From DASQZK01 sp963809925 (lineage in GTDB: Bacteria > Bacteroidota > Bacteroidia > Bacteroidales > GCA-2748055), in NCBI GenBank assembly GCA_963809925.1, contig CAWELH010000008.1, positions 496,001 through 560,000 on the forward strand: 64,000 nucleotides of DNA, read 5' to 3'. The notes below the pieces were generated by a model. The model did no database searches. It saw only the letters and a program-made list of their open reading frames with translations, and had not been told where the DNA came from. Position 1 is the first letter of the stretch. The number at the start of each line of letters is the position of its first letter. The position numbers and the translations under genes are program-made. Of the stretch, positions 17,357 to 25,803 are shown piece after piece.

Positions 17357-18802
17357 ATGAAAGCAATATTTCCCGTTATTATCCTGATTCTTTTAAGCCA
17401 AAATATCTTCAATCAACCCATTTCATTGCATCCCGAAAACCCACATTATTTTCTTTATCAGGGAAAACCAACTGTACTGATTACTTCCGGAGAACATTAC
17501 GGCTCAATAATCAATCCTGATTTCAATTTCGATTTGTATCTGGAGACCATACATCATGAAGGTTTTAACCACACCCGGATATTCATGGGCGATTATGCCG
17601 AGGCAAAGGAAGCATTCTGTATCATGAACAACTCCCTGGCTCCGGCTGACCGGAGATTTTTAACTCCATGGATGCGAAGCAATGAACCCGGAAATGCCCT
17701 TGGAGGTAATAAATTCGATTTGAATCAGTGGAATCCTGAGTATTTTTCCCGCCTGCACCAATTCATGAAAAAGGCCAGTGACCTTGGGATTGTTGTTGAA
17801 TGTGTCTTCTTTTTTGAAGGGATGAGCTGGGACAACATGCCCATGAATTCTAAAAACAACATCAACCAAACAACAGTCATAAACGCTCCTGATTACATGA
17901 GCCTTTCGAATGGCAACATTTTGGAGTATCAGAAAAAATACGTTTTAAAGCTTATTCGTGAACTGAACGCTTACGACAATGTAATCATCAACATTGCCAA
18001 CGAACCCTGGTTTTTTAACCAGGAACACGAAGGTTTTTCAAGCCCTGCACGCGACGAAACCAAAGCCTGGTTGAAAGAAGTTTCGGATTGGATCGTCACT
18101 GAAGAAAAAAGATTGCCGAAAAAGCACCTCATTTCTGTTGATTATTGCAACGAAGGCCGGGCCATCTCCAGGGAAGAACTCGAAAAATACTGGACGAACA
18201 TCTCGGTATTTAACCACCACTACGACAAGGATGCGGTATCGGTACGGTCAAACTATGCATCCATTCCACGCGCATTTAGCTTCAACGAAACAGGTTTAAT
18301 GCCGGTTTATTCAAAAGCCTACCGCATACAGGGCTGGAGATACCTGATGAGTGGTGGTGCACTCTATAATAACCTCGATTTCACATTTCAGGTGGGTCAT
18401 GAAGATGGTTCCGGTAAAGCTGAGTTCAGTTGCGATAGCTACAAAGGCAGTGGCGACCCGCGTGTAAGGAATGAAATAAGCGTTTTAGCCGGATTTTTCA
18501 ATTCTATCGACTTTGTGCATATGCGTCCGGCACAGGATATTTTTGTGGTTTACTACGGCGATAAGGATTTGTACGCTCTGGCCAACGATGGGAAGGAGTA
18601 TATCATTTACGTTGAAGGGGGCACAAACACCTGGTACCGGCTGAACATTCCTTTCGGAATATATAAGGTTGAATACATCGACCCGGTTACAGGATTAACA
18701 ATTGTTGAAGAGGTTCACGAACACACGAAAGGCGATTTCAGGTTAGACGGACCTGATTATGAAGATGATATAGCCATCAAGATAACACGGCGAGTACAGT
18801 AA
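17357..18802 (+). CDS. Secreted clan GH-A glycosidase (cellulase-like TIM barrel)
   Basis: 481 residues with a signal peptide (MKAIFPVIILILLSQNIFNQ). The mature N-terminus reads SLHPENPHYFLYQGKPTVLI, then SGEHYGSIINPDFNF, a signature of an uncharacterised clan-A glycosidase group. NIANEPWFF near residue 217 holds the acid/base Glu (NEP motif) and AFSFNETGLM near 312 the probable nucleophile Glu. A short beta-sandwich tail (about 395-481) follows. A paralogue with the same blocks lies at 61362-62852 on the other strand. Substrate unknown; export beyond the inner membrane is predicted, with no T9SS domain visible. Confidence 0.8.
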   Translation: MKAIFPVIILILLSQNIFNQPISLHPENPHYFLYQGKPTVLITSGEHYGSIINPDFNFDLYLETIHHEGFNHTRIFMGDYAEAKEAFCIMNNSLAPADRRFLTPWMRSNEPGNALGGNKFDLNQWNPEYFSRLHQFMKKASDLGIVVECVFFFEGMSWDNMPMNSKNNINQTTVINAPDYMSLSNGNILEYQKKYVLKLIRELNAYDNVIINIANEPWFFNQEHEGFSSPARDETKAWLKEVSDWIVTEEKRLPKKHLISVDYCNEGRAISREELEKYWTNISVFNHHYDKDAVSVRSNYASIPRAFSFNETGLMPVYSKAYRIQGWRYLMSGGALYNNLDFTFQVGHEDGSGKAEFSCDSYKGSGDPRVRNEISVLAGFFNSIDFVHMRPAQDIFVVYYGDKDLYALANDGKEYIIYVEGGTNTWYRLNIPFGIYKVEYIDPVTGLTIVEEVHEHTKGDFRLDGPDYEDDIAIKITRRVQ

Positions 18803-18981
18803 GCAATATTCTGATTGTTTTTTATTGCAGAAATTATCTCTGCTTTTCGTTAGCCCACCGGCCTCCGGAACACTTCGCAGAGGCACCGGATTTGAAGAGA
18901 TATCAAATAAATTTGCATGTAATGATAAAAAGGGGTGGTCTTCTCCATTTGCCATCATGGCCCATTCTCGTTAATATAGTT

Positions 18982-20562
18982 CTAATTATCACATGCCCCG
19001 GGGATATCATATACTTCAGTAACAGCCTGAAACAATTCATCCATCACTGAATGTCCCCTGATTGTAACTTCAATATAATCGTCCTCAATAGTTGTGATGA
19101 TACCGCTGACAAAGTTGAACTGCATCTGGGTAACGAGTTCCGCTCCGGTCAGAGTCTGACCATCCTTTTTGTATTCTCCCGATATCCGGAGGACCTGAGT
19201 GAAGGGTGTAATCACATTTTCTACCGATTTAATGGCATCATAAACCTCAACCGCTGAATAAGGTTCCAGGTTCAGCGTCCTTACCCTGGAAACAGCATCG
19301 GATTCAGTTGTCGATTCTGTCCAGGTGTTTTCCTCTGTTGAGGTTTTTGATGAGGTATATGTATAGTCGTACGAGAGTTCTTCCGACACCTTTACTTCTT
19401 CCGACTCATCGACTACTTCAAGATCGGCCCCCACTTTTGCTGTAACTTCAACGCCAACTTTCACCCCTAACTTTTCGGTTTCACTGGAAAACAACTGCAA
19501 TCCTTCGGTAGTACTCATTGTCGTCGTTCTGGTTTTCGACTCGGATTTACCCACTTCTTCGGAGAGTTCTGCCGACGAACAGTTTTTCAACGTGGCATTG
19601 TATGCAAAATCCAGTTTCACTGGTGGTATGATAGGCTGATTAAAGTGGGTACCTTTGTCTTCAACATGCCAGTTGATATTGTCTGAAATAATCCTGAAAC
19701 GGTTGTAGGTGCCCGAGTTATCTGCAAGTAATTCATAACCCTCTGAATTTCTGAGATACACATATTTATCCGTATCCTTTATCCGTATCCTGATCCAGCC
19801 GTCATCATCTTGTTCAAACACGAATTTCGCGGGTCCGTCAGGCGGAAGGCTGACAGCGTCCCCACCCAGATTAAAGAAACTGTATTCTTCTTCAAGAAAC
19901 ATGTGCGTTCCTTCTCCATAGCCCAGATGATCAATCATATATGTGTCATTACCTCCAGAGGGTACAAAATAAAACTGCTGATCCGGGTTATCATTAACAT
20001 AACTATTGATGACAAAACCGTCTGAAGCAGTACTGGTGAGTAGTCCGTCTGTTCCTTCAAGCTGCAGCAGGTATGGAATACCTTCTTTCAGGTTCAGTGG
20101 CTTAATAATAAAGGGTTTGCCAGTTGAAAGAGCCAGGGGCTTGTTTGAGTCATCTACTTCCAAACGACTGTCACTATAACTTTCCAGCAGTTTTCCTGAA
20201 CCATCTAAGATGTCAATTTTAACCTGTACGCCATTGGTAAACGCTGTTTTCTGATCGTCGCTGAGTGATTTGTTTTGAAGTTCAAATTTAGCTATGCTGG
20301 TTTGCTGGTCCACATCGATCGTTGTGTTGAAATCGGTAAAGTCTTGAAATGTGATTACAGCACTTGCAGGTATATAGCCCTTTCTGAAGATTTCCCGGGT
20401 ATCGATGACGATACCTCTGTTTCCATCATCCAAGTTGAAATCGGCTTCAGTGTTGGTGGTTTTGGGTTTTGCATCGTCTTTTTTACAACTTCCGATCATC
20501 AGGACGAGTACTATCAAAAGAAGAAAGACGAAGTTAATCCGGCCTTTGACAATAATTTTCAT
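18982..20562 (-). CDS. Surface lipoprotein with trefoil-like centre and aerolysin-like C-terminal half
   Basis: 526 residues. A lipobox ends at Cys26 (VLMIGSCKK). Residues ~35-175 look like a beta-sandwich domain. Residues ~190-320 contain repeated strand-turn text (QFYFVPSGGNDTYMIDHLG, KYVYLRNSEGYELLADNSG) suggesting a beta-trefoil-like carbohydrate or protein binding fold. Residues ~330-526 are Ser/Thr/Glu-rich amphipathic strands (SESKTRTTTMSTTEGLQLFS, SYDYTYTSSKTSTEENTWTE) followed by VRTLNLEPYSAVEVYDAIKS and PFTQVLRISGEY. That order matches the pore module of aerolysin/ETX-MTX2-type toxins: long alternating strands, an insertion-loop region, and the P-x-x-S/T-x-V-x-V block. This is fold-level inference, not a proven match. 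It is transcribed alone, convergent with the glycosidase gene. Confidence 0.6.
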   Translation of the reverse strand: MKIIVKGRINFVFLLLIVLVLMIGSCKKDDAKPKTTNTEADFNLDDGNRGIVIDTREIFRKGYIPASAVITFQDFTDFNTTIDVDQQTSIAKFELQNKSLSDDQKTAFTNGVQVKIDILDGSGKLLESYSDSRLEVDDSNKPLALSTGKPFIIKPLNLKEGIPYLLQLEGTDGLLTSTASDGFVINSYVNDNPDQQFYFVPSGGNDTYMIDHLGYGEGTHMFLEEEYSFFNLGGDAVSLPPDGPAKFVFEQDDDGWIRIRIKDTDKYVYLRNSEGYELLADNSGTYNRFRIISDNINWHVEDKGTHFNQPIIPPVKLDFAYNATLKNCSSAELSEEVGKSESKTRTTTMSTTEGLQLFSSETEKLGVKVGVEVTAKVGADLEVVDESEEVKVSEELSYDYTYTSSKTSTEENTWTESTTESDAVSRVRTLNLEPYSAVEVYDAIKSVENVITPFTQVLRISGEYKKDGQTLTGAELVTQMQFNFVSGIITTIEDDYIEVTIRGHSVMDELFQAVTEVYDIPGACDN

Positions 20563-20619
20563 AGAAGGGTAGTTACTTGAAGATATGATTCATGGTTGAG
20601 ACAAGGTTAGCATATTAAC

Positions 20620-20639
20620 AACATAAAAATGTTTATGTT
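20620..20639. promoter_or_regulatory. Perfect 8-bp inverted repeat upstream of the lipoprotein gene
   Basis: AACATAAA and TTTATGTT around a four-base centre. Its position just upstream of a minus-strand start at 20562 fits an operator or a 5'-UTR hairpin. No partner regulator is adjacent. Confidence 0.35.
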
Positions 20640-20896
20640 CAGACAATTAGCAATTGAGGAAAGCGTATGGGGCCGACTTCCCTATCAGGGAGATTATGAT
20701 ATCACTTTTAAGGAATGAAACGACGATTCCGGAAATCCTTACAACAAATCTGTGTCCAATATCGTACATAGAAAACACAATATCCCACGAGGAAGTATAT
20801 GCTAAACCTGTCTTTGCACGGTTGAATGTGGTTGGAATTTGATGCTGCGCAATTTGTCATGGGAATTAAATCCAAGGTTTTGTTCCGTTATTTTAA

Positions 20897-20904
20897 TAAA
20901 TTTG
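20897..20904 (+). promoter_or_regulatory. -7 promoter element of the superoxide reductase gene
   Basis: TAAATTTG, an exact TAnnTTTG match, 57 bases before the start codon. No good -33 element is seen at 19-21 bases. Confidence 0.35.
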
Positions 20905-20961
20905 CAATCTTTAACCTTCATTTTCGTTTTGAAGGATTAAGGAAATCAAAAGCTTACACCC

Positions 20962-21345
20962 ATGCCAAGAGTATTCAAACCGGTTGATATAACACAGGAG
21001 GAAAAAGAGGTCAGAAAGGATTATTTTGACCGTCATACGCCCCATGTCATTTGCGATGATTTTGCAAAACGGGGCGAAAAATTCCGTGTGAAGGTAATGA
21101 TGGGTGAGGAATATAACCACCCTGATGATCCCGACCATTTCATCAGTTACATTCAGTTATGGAACAGGGAAACCTTTATTGCCGAAGCCCATTTTACCCC
21201 TGGAACAATGGGCAATAAGGCTGATCATCTCGAGGTTGACTTTTACATCGTTCCCCAGGTGAGCATGAACTTGTCGGCCATGGCCGTATGCACAAAACAT
21301 GGATTGTGGCAAAGCGATTCTCATGAGGTAAAAGTGACCGATTAA
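20962..21345 (+). CDS. Superoxide reductase-like protein (neelaredoxin / class II desulfoferrodoxin domain)
   Basis: 127 residues, close to the size of one-iron superoxide reductases. The expected iron ligands are present in order: DRHTPHVI (first His), YNHPDDPDHFISYIQLW (two His in the HPxxxxHxI block) and AVCTKHGLW (Cys and His of the CxxHG block). The family reduces superoxide to peroxide at a mononuclear Fe(His)4Cys site in the cytosol and is typical of anaerobes and microaerophiles. There is no N-terminal desulforedoxin Fe(Cys)4 domain. Followed 11 bp later by an M23 peptidase gene, so probably co-transcribed with it. Confidence 0.85.
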   Translation: MPRVFKPVDITQEEKEVRKDYFDRHTPHVICDDFAKRGEKFRVKVMMGEEYNHPDDPDHFISYIQLWNRETFIAEAHFTPGTMGNKADHLEVDFYIVPQVSMNLSAMAVCTKHGLWQSDSHEVKVTD

Positions 21346-21356
21346 CTGGATAAATC

Positions 21357-22223
21357 ATGCCGGAAGAAAACACAGACAAACAAAAATTCCTGAACAGGCT
21401 CAGGCACAAGTATCGTGTGGTACTTTTGAATGACAGCACTTTCCAGGAGGTTGGCTATATTCGCCTCAACCGGTTGAATGTCATTGCTTTAGTAGGTGCC
21501 ATGCTTATACTTTTCATTGCGGTATTCTGGGCCATCACTGCATATACTCCGGTAAGGGAAATGATCCCCGGATATCCCGATGCCGTGATGCGAAGCAAAA
21601 TCATTCAGAACAAAATCCGGCTCGATTCTCTGGAAGCTGAGCTAAAATACCGCGATCAATACTTTGCCAATCTGAACAGTATCATTTCCGGTGAACGTCC
21701 GGAGGATTTCCTTAATTCGGTTGACTCCGGAAAACAGGCCACAAACGTAGAATTCAGACGCTCCTCTGCAGACTCTATACTCCGACACGATATTGACGTG
21801 AAAGAGAAACTGACCTTGCCGGTAAACCGGGGCATAGCCACTGTGCAGCTCGACAAACTTCATTTTTTTACCCCTGTAAGAGGCATGGTCACCAATTCCT
21901 TCAACCCATCCAATAACCATTTTGGCACAGATATCGTTGCCGGACCCAATGAGGTTGTCAAAGCAACACTCGCCGGAACAGTTATCATGGCTACCTGGAC
22001 TCTCGAAACCGGATATGTACTCGAAATCCAACATGACAATAACCTCATCTCAGTGTATAAACACAATGCTGAGTTACTTCAGAAAGTCGGACTAAGGGTT
22101 AAAGCCGGCGATGCGATTGCCATCATCGGAAATTCCGGCGAACTCACAACCGGCCCTCACCTCCATTTTGAACTCTGGCAGAATGGCGTTCCCCTGAACC
22201 CGGAAAATTTTATCGTCTTCTGA
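21357..22223 (+). CDS. M23 family metallopeptidase (LytM-type), inner-membrane anchored
   Basis: 288 residues. A cytoplasmic N-terminal tail with DKQKFLNRLRHKYRVVLLND is followed by one membrane helix (about residues 44-64, VIALVGAMLILFIAVFWAI). A coiled linker spans about 80-100. The LytM domain spans ~170-285: NNHFGTDIVA supplies the first His and Asp zinc ligands, and GPHLHFELW the HxH pair. It cleaves or binds peptidoglycan cross-links in the periplasm, in the envelope-maintenance style of the Bacteroidota M23 proteins with this N-terminus. It sits 7 bp before dxr. Confidence 0.88.
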   Translation: MPEENTDKQKFLNRLRHKYRVVLLNDSTFQEVGYIRLNRLNVIALVGAMLILFIAVFWAITAYTPVREMIPGYPDAVMRSKIIQNKIRLDSLEAELKYRDQYFANLNSIISGERPEDFLNSVDSGKQATNVEFRRSSADSILRHDIDVKEKLTLPVNRGIATVQLDKLHFFTPVRGMVTNSFNPSNNHFGTDIVAGPNEVVKATLAGTVIMATWTLETGYVLEIQHDNNLISVYKHNAELLQKVGLRVKAGDAIAIIGNSGELTTGPHLHFELWQNGVPLNPENFIVF

Positions 22224-22230
22224 TCAGTTT

Positions 22231-23386
22231 ATGATGAGACATATCGCCATATTAGGATCGACCGGATCCATCGGAACTCAGGCCATTGAGGTGATTCAGA
22301 ACAATCCTGAAAAATTCTCCGTGGAGGTGCTAACAGCATATAATAACGCTGAATTACTTGTAAAACAGGCCATAAGCCTCGTGCCGAATTTCGTGGTCAT
22401 CGGCAATGAAAGAAAATATGATTTTGTCAGGGAACAGCTGAAAAATTTTCCTGTCAAGGTATTCGGCGGACTTAAATCCATTGCCGACATCGTTGAGATG
22501 GATAGTATCGACATGGTGTTAACTGCCATGGTGGGATATGCCGGACTTTTGCCAACCCTGAATGCCATCCGTGCCGGAAAATCATCGCACTGGCCAACAA
22601 GGAAACCATGGTGGTGGCAGGTGAACTTGTAAATCGGCTTTCAAAAGAAAAAAATGTCTCCATTATCCCTGTTGACTCGGAGCATTCGGCCATATTTCAA
22701 TGTCTCAGGGGTGAGGAATCTGAAAGTGTTGAGAAAATTATCCTTACAGCCTCCGGTGGACCGTTTCTTCGAAAATCGATGGAGGAATTATCGACGGCCA
22801 CACCTGAAGGAAGCACTGAACCACCCCAACTGGTGCATGGGCGACAAAATTACCATCGATTCGGCAAGCATGATGAATAAAGGTCTTGAAGCTATTGAGG
22901 CACGTTGGCTGTTTAACCTTCAGCCCGGGCAGATCGATGTAGTGATCCATCCGCAGTCGGTGATCCATTCCATGGTAGAATTCATCGACGGCTCAGTGAA
23001 AGCTCAGCTGGGAGTTCCGGATATGAGACTGCCTATTCAATATGCGATGGGATTTCCGAAAAGAATAAGAGCGGATTTTCCCCGAATGGATTTCGGACGG
23101 TTCTCAAATCTTACATTTGAAACCACCCGATATTAAAAAATTTCGTAACCTTGCAATTTCTCTCGAGGTTATAAAAACTGGCGGGAACCAGCCTTGTGTA
23201 ATGAATGCTGCCAATGAAGTGGTTGTCAATGCATTTCTGAAAGAGAGAATTGGATTTCTTGAAATGCCCGCCATCATTGAACAGGTTCTTGAAAAATCGG
23301 TTTTTATTAAAGATCCTTCCTATGAAGATTATTGTAGCTCTGACAGTGAAGCCCGGGAAATTGCAAAACAGTTAATTAATGAATAA
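22231..23386 (+). CDS. dxr: 1-deoxy-D-xylulose 5-phosphate reductoisomerase, split by three frameshifts
   Basis: All conserved blocks are present in order: ILGSTGSIGTQAIEVI (NADPH binding), AIRAGK then ALANKE-equivalent DNA, VDSEHSAIFQCL, KITIDSASMMNKGLEAIEA (metal and substrate), GVPDMRLPIQYA, and GGNQPCVMNAANEV. Reading through needs three single-base corrections: near 22580 (one A missing in GGAAAATCATCG), near 22797 (one base extra in GGCCACACCTG) and near 23122 (one A extra in TTGAAACCACCC). The corrected length is about 384 residues, normal for the family. The enzyme makes 2-C-methyl-D-erythritol 4-phosphate in the non-mevalonate isoprenoid pathway and is usually essential, so sequence error is more likely than a dead gene. 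rseP begins at the next base. Confidence 0.88.
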
Positions 23387-24724
23387 ATGGAAATACTGAT
23401 AAAAGCAGGACAATTTTTATTAAGTCTTGTCACTCCTCATAATATTGCATGAGATGGGTCATTTCATCCTCGCAAAAGCTATTCAAAACCCGCGTGGAAA
23501 AATTTTACCTTTTCTTCAATCCCTGGTTCTCTTTGTTTAAAAAGAAAATGGGCGAAACAGAATACGGTATCGGCTGGCTTCCATTGGGCGGCTATGTGAA
23601 AATCTCAGGGATGATCGATGAGTCGATGGATAAGGAACAAATGAAGCTGCCTCCCCAACCTTACGAATTCAGGTCCAAAGCCAAGCTGGCAGAGACTTCT
23701 CATCATGCTTGGCGGTGTACTGGTGAATTTTATCTTTGCCATAGGCATCTATGCCATAACACTCCATACCTGGGGTGAGACATATCTCCCGTCAGGAATA
23801 TGACCTACGGCATCATGGTGGACTCAACTGGTGCCAGCCTTGGGCTTAAAAAATGGCGACAAGATCCTATCAGTCGATGGACACGTCCTATCGAAAACTA
23901 CCGTTCCATCGTTCACGACATTGTGGTTGATGATGCCAAAACCATCCAGGTGGACCGCAACGGGAGAAAAATGGAGATCGAACTTCCAAAAATGCCATCG
24001 CCTCCCTTATTAAATCCGAACTTCCCATCATTCCCCGGATGCCATTTTTTATCAATGGGTTCAGTCCCGACTCTTCGGCATATCATGCCGGACTGCGGAC
24101 GAGTGACAGGATTATTGCCCTTAATGGTACACCGACCACGTTCTTTGACCAGTTCAAATCGGATATCAAAAATTATAAGAGCAGGATGTTACCATGATCT
24201 GTTCATGCGTGACAGCGCAGACACGATCAACTACATTGTTCCGGTCATAGGAAAGTTCAACCATCGGGGTGATGTGCCGACCTCGATATGAGTAAGTTCT
24301 TTCACGCTCGAAGAAAAGTCCTATACCTTGGCTCAATCGGTTCCCGCAGGGATCAAAAAAGGCTATTATATGGCCTCTAGCTACCTTAAGCAACTTAAAC
24401 TTCTCTTTAAGCCGGAAACAAAAGCCTACGAAGAAATTGGGGGATTTATTAAGATCGGTAGCATCTTTTCCAGGGGTATGGGAATGGCAGTCATTCTGGA
24501 ACATGACCGCTTTCCTTTCCCTTATCCTGGCCATTATGAATATCCTGCCCATCCCAGCACTCGACGGCGGCCATGTTACCTTCCTCCTTTATGAAATCAT
24601 CACCGGCCGAAAACCCGGTGAAAAATTCCTGGAATATGCACAGATCGTTGGAATGATCATCCTTCTTACACTGCTGATTTATGCGAATGGAAATGATATA
24701 ATAGGCCTTTTTAAAAAAATATAG
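23387..24724 (+). CDS. rseP: RseP/site-2 protease homologue, heavily frameshifted
   Basis: The start ATG at 23387 begins MEILIKAGQFLLSLV. LHEMGHFILAK (HExxH zinc site), YGIGWLPLGGYVKISGM, LLIMLGGVLVNFIFA and two PDZ segments (KNGDKILSVDGH and SAYHAGLRTSDRIIALNG) follow. The end is MNILPIPALDGGHVTFLLYE (third metal ligand) and FLEYAQIVGMIILLTLLIYA. The pieces lie in different frames; at least seven single-base shifts are needed (near 23440, 23470, 23690, 23790, 23850, 23990 and 24290). The overall span of 446 codons is normal. The product is an inner-membrane zinc protease that cuts anti-sigma factors or signal-peptide remnants. The dxr-rseP order is common. Confidence 0.85.
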
Positions 24725-24752
24725 ATAATTCATTTGCATTTGTATTTTTTTC

Positions 24753-24760
24753 TAACTTTG
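24753..24760 (+). promoter_or_regulatory. -7 promoter element of tatA
   Basis: TAACTTTG, an exact TAnnTTTG match, 31 bases before the tatA start. TTTG words lie at 24733 and 24739, slightly closer than the usual 19-base spacing. Confidence 0.45.
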
Positions 24761-24790
24761 TAACGGAATTAAACACCTAAAAAACAGAAT

Positions 24791-24997
24791 ATGGAATCTC
24801 TCGTAATACTTGGAATGTTCGGCCCGACGGAAATTATCATTATTGTTCTGATCGTAGTTCTACTTTTTGGCGGACGTAAAATTCCCGAACTCATGAGAGG
24901 GATAGGACAGGGAATGAAGGAATTCAAAAATGCCACCAAAGACGAACCCAAAAAGGAAACAAAGAAGTCCGACCCATCTGAAATTGATAATGAATAA
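24791..24997 (+). CDS. tatA: Twin-arginine translocase subunit TatA/E
   Basis: 68 residues. One membrane helix (EIIIIVLIVVLLFGG) is followed by the conserved FGGRKIPELMRGIGQGMKEFKNA amphipathic helix with its hinge FG and Lys-Glu-Phe-Lys pattern, and a charged tail. TatA oligomers form the pore that passes folded twin-arginine proteins such as the aldo/keto reductase at 983. The gene stands alone here (no tatC next to it) and ends in a strong terminator. Confidence 0.92.
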   Translation: MESLVILGMFGPTEIIIIVLIVVLLFGGRKIPELMRGIGQGMKEFKNATKDEPKKETKKSDPSEIDNE

Positions 24998-25023
24998 ACG
25001 TTTTATGCAATAATTCATTACAG

Positions 25024-25049
25024 GCCGTTCCGGAAAGAACGGCTTTTTT
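25024..25049 (+). terminator. Terminator of tatA
   Basis: GCCGTTC / GAACGGC with loop CGGAAA, followed by six T. It lies 26 bp after the tatA stop. Confidence 0.85.
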
Positions 25050-25065
25050 ATTGTCATACGGCCAT

Positions 25066-25094
25066 CCACGGGCAAAATCGTAGCTATTTAATGG
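25066..25094 (+). repeat. Degenerate copy of CCACGG...CCGTGG hairpin repeat
   Basis: CCACGGGCAAAATCGTAGCT followed by ATTTAATGG resembles the core of the repeats at 25133 and 25468. The second hairpin arm has decayed (TCGTAG in place of CCGTGG). Confidence 0.5.
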
Positions 25095-25110
25095 AAACCG
25101 ATAGATGGGT

Positions 25111-25252
25111 ATTGTTGGCCTTACGAACACCACCAACCACGGGCAAAACCGTGGCTATTGTTGGGCTACCGCTCCGCGGTTCTGCGTATTGACCGGCTTT
25201 GCATTTTCTATCGCTCACTGCCTCCTACGGAGGCATCTTTATTACGAACCTC
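25111..25252 (+). repeat. Multi-hairpin dispersed repeat, copy A
   Basis: About 142 bp, repeated at 25445-25592. It holds three self-complementary blocks: CCACGG-GCAAAA-CCGTGG (25137-25154), ACCGC-TCC-GCGGT and TGCCTCC-TAC-GGAGGCA. It begins ATTGTTGGC and ends ATTACGAACCTC in both copies. It has no coding potential. It resembles REP/BIME-type extragenic repeats in design. Confidence 0.75.
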
Positions 25253-25359
25253 ACTACCTCTCTGCCCCCGCTACCCCTGGCCCCTGGAAGGGGAAGCCCC
25301 TCGCACCACCGGGGTCCTATGAACCACTGTTACCAGGATGTTCTCAGACTACGAAACTC

Positions 25360-25398
25360 CTCCCTTCGATATTCGATATTCGTTATTCGATATTCATT
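25360..25398 (+). repeat. ATTCGATATTCG word repeat, cluster 1
   Basis: Consecutive variants of ATTCGAT and ATTCGTT (TTCGATATTCGATATTCG and onwards). It lies between the two hairpin-repeat copies. Confidence 0.6.
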
Positions 25399-25444
25399 TA
25401 ACCCGGCGAAGACATGGCAATTTAATGGGCATCTCTACGTGCTT

Positions 25445-25592
25445 ATTGTTGGCATTCCAAACATAACCAACCACGGGCAAAACCGTGGCTATCATTGGGC
25501 TACCGCTCCGCGGTTCTGCGATTCAACCGGCTCTGCATTTTCTATCGCTATCGCTCTTTGCCACCTACGGAGGCATCCTTATTACGAACCTC
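25445..25592 (+). repeat. Multi-hairpin dispersed repeat, copy B
   Basis: Aligns with copy A over its whole length with scattered substitutions and a few small insertions (for example TCGCTATCGCTCTTTG against TCGCTCACTG). The CCACGG/CCGTGG and ACCGC/GCGGT hairpins are intact; the third hairpin has one mismatch (TGCCACC/GGAGGCA). Confidence 0.75.
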
Positions 25593-25593
25593 C

Positions 25594-25710
25594 TTCATTC
25601 GAAATTCGACATTCGATATTCGATATTCGATATTCATCTAACTTCCTCACCCCATCACCCCATCACCCCATCACTCCATAACTCCCTAACTCCCTAACTT
25701 CCTCTCCTCT
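25594..25710 (+). repeat. Short-word repeat tract: ATTCGAA/C/T series then CATCACCCC and CTAACTCC series
   Basis: 25596-25637 is a run of ATTCGAA, ATTCGAC and ATTCGATATTCGAT words. 25645-25676 repeats CATCACCCC three times. 25677-25702 repeats AACTCCCT. The reverse complement of the last two word families recurs after lpxA at 53910-53980. No gene lies between 24998 and 25803. Confidence 0.65.
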
Positions 25711-25803
25711 GTTCATTATTCTACCAAATTGTTAATTTCTTGCCGGCAACCACTACAAATCCATTACCCAAATGGCGTAATTTCGTGAAAACGTATATCC
25801 GGT

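Larger units (their letters stand above)
20563..20961. other. Intergenic between lipoprotein and superoxide reductase genes
   Basis: No convincing gene. It contains an inverted repeat at 20620-20639 (AACATAAA / TTTATGTT, loop AATG), 58-77 bp before the lipoprotein start, and a -7 element for the rightward gene at 20897. A 62-codon open frame (20654-20842) shows no recognisable features. Confidence 0.5.

Noticed and set aside
20654..20842. 62-codon frame upstream of the superoxide reductase gene
   Set aside because: No recognisable features; it ends 55 bp before a promoter element and looks accidental.
25360..25710. CRISPR-like array
   Set aside because: Repeats are adjacent short words without regular unique spacers of 30-40 bp, and no cas gene is present.
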